NCBI GenBank assembly: GCA_001632435.1
Contig: KV424190.1
Span: 1 to 18,619 of the forward strand
Source of the DNA: Calocera cornea HHB12733
Taxonomy: Eukaryota > Basidiomycota > Dacrymycetes > Dacrymycetales > Dacrymycetaceae
Direction of reading: 5' to 3'
Length of the DNA stretch: 18,619 bases
The notes beneath the pieces are model-generated. The model saw nothing but the letters and a program-made list of their open reading frames with translations. It ran no database searches and was not told where the DNA came from. The first letter of the stretch is position 1. Each line of letters opens with the position of its first letter. The translations under genes were made by a program, and so were the position numbers. This document shows positions 17,781 through 18,619 of this stretch, piece after piece.

Positions 17781-17956
17781 CGAGACTCGTTCGAGACTCG
17801 TTCGAGATTCGTTCGAGATTCGTTCGAGACTCGTTCGAGATTCGTTCGAGATTCGTTCGAGACTCGTTCGAGACTCGTACGAGATTCGTTCGAGATTCGT
17901 TCGAGACTCGTTCGAGATTCGTTCGAGACTCGTACGAGATTCGTTCGAGACTCGTC
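17781..17956. repeat. Tandem array A6 (16 uninterrupted 11-bp units)
   Basis: There are sixteen consecutive 11-bp units of CGAGAYTCGTT with no 10-bp unit. Position 6 is C or T in the order C,C,T,T,C,T,T,C,C,T,T,C,T,C,T,C. Units 9 and 14 end in GTA instead of GTT, and the last ends in GTC. The array fills the gap between two divergent genes. Confidence 0.97.
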
Positions 17957-18055
17957 GGAGGAGTAGTGGAAAGTGATGGAAGGTCATAGGGACGACACTT
18001 TTTTGGGCGCGCGCGGTCGCCAGTCGTACGCTCAGCCTGTTGGATTGACACCACC

Positions 18056-18619
18056 ATGTCCGACAAGGTGTACTCCCACGATTGGAAAGAGGCGCTAGAT
18101 GAATGGCGTGGCTTGCATATGCTAGCAACGACATGGCCAGAACAATGTGGCGTTGTGTTGGAGAGTAAGGAGGTGAAGGACAGCCTCACGGTACGTGGAC
18201 AGGAGGTGCACACGATGACTGGTTGCTGATCGTGCACGCGCAGGCAATCGCCAATAGCTTGATGGACGCCGATCTCTACGAGGAGCTGAGGAGGGTGGGG
18301 GGGAGGATCATACTTGCGTTGACGCCCGAGACGAGGTTGCGGCTGACGGAGTATCTGAGAGAGGCCCGGGCCAAACGAAGGATGATGGAGCTGGTTGCCA
18401 ACATGGAACGGCTGGGGGTGGACCAGGTCACCGGCAACCAAGTCGAGGGCGTTGGGACGAGCAAGGAAAAGGTACGTTCCTGGCTTTGACCAGTCTGGTG
18501 TACGTCTGACGAGTCATGAGCAGGATGGCGAGGCAGAACATATGACGAGGCTGCGTCAAGAGCACGACGCGCTGCAGAAGGAGCACGACGCGCTCAAGAA
18601 CGATCACGACGCGCTCAAG
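18056..18619 (+). CDS. Coiled-coil protein of unknown function (5' part)
   Basis: Three exons are visible: 18056-18190, 18244-18471 and 18524 to the window end, where the gene continues. Introns of 53 and 52 nt have GTACGT donors and phase-0 joins. The start context, ACCACCATGTCCGAC, is like that of the SNF2 gene. About 120 mixed helical residues, with basic EARAKRRMMEL, precede a run of exact heptads of the type EHDALQK. The protein is probably a coiled-coil dimer or scaffold. I do not recognise the family. Confidence 0.75.
18560..18619 (+). repeat. 21-bp coding tandem repeat (heptad units)
   Basis: GAGCACGACGCGCTSMAGAA-type units repeat at least three times up to the window end. They encode EHDALQK, EHDALKN and DHDALK. 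One unit equals one coiled-coil heptad with Leu in a core position, so copy number can change without breaking the helix register. Confidence 0.9.

Noticed and set aside
161..17956. CRISPR array
   Set aside because: Units are contiguous, only 10-11 bp, and have no unique spacers; the genes contain spliceosomal introns, so the DNA is eukaryotic.
17781..17956. tRNA genes suggested by B-box-like motifs
   Set aside because: There is no A-box, acceptor stem or anticodon arm, and the motif repeats every 11 bp, which cannot fold as a tRNA.

Overview
The window reads as nuclear DNA of a filamentous basidiomycete, most likely Agaricomycotina. Four of the six genes are dense in 46-63 nt introns with GTRNGT donors, CTGAC/CTRAY branch points and YAG acceptors. 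One gene is a fungal-specific FunK1-type protein kinase, and the DNA is GC-rich. The species cannot be named. There are no rRNA, tRNA, CRISPR or bacterial-type features.

Layout, left to right: tandem array A1 (161-352); a 5-kb intronless RecQ-like helicase with C2H2/OrsD-type zinc fingers (789-5858, +); array A2 (5936-6191); a five-exon FunK1-type kinase (6512-8983, +); array A3 (9087-9289); a 15-exon Rad5/HLTF-like SNF2-RING-helicase (9393-12530, +); array A4 (12856-13023); a 12-exon protein with a Zn2Cys6-like Cys cluster (13227-15049, -); array A5 (15246-15429); a five-exon CCHC zinc-knuckle plus JmjC-like oxygenase (15627-17661, -); array A6 (17781-17956); and the 5' part of a coiled-coil gene (18056 to the window end, +). 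I rebuilt the exon-intron structures by hand, joining the track's open frames at splice-like sites. In the SNF2, kinase and JmjC genes every junction kept frame and restored family motifs. One junction of the Zn gene remains doubtful.

The most striking feature is non-coding. Every intergenic interval, whether tandem, convergent or divergent, contains exactly one array of about 170-255 bp made of 10- and 11-bp units such as CGAGACTCGTT, CGAGATTCGTT, CGATCTCGTT and CGAACTCGTT. The unit length equals one DNA helical turn, each array is about one nucleosome long, and the C-type unit reads GTTCGAGAC, which fits a TFIIIC B-box core. The arrays sit in two kinds of larger module with conserved unique flanks: type I at A2 and A3, type II at A4 and A5. 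CTGCAG sites, some in perfect palindromes, occur at array edges. One type I copy also carries the promoter and first codons of the SNF2 gene.

Taken together, the gene content (two DNA translocases, a candidate chromatin oxygenase, a kinase, a Zn-cluster protein and a coiled-coil protein) suggests a chromatin- or DNA-maintenance neighbourhood of subtelomeric or accessory type. The shared arrays could act as boundary or nucleosome-positioning elements. The functional link is inference; the arrays and their placement are seen directly.
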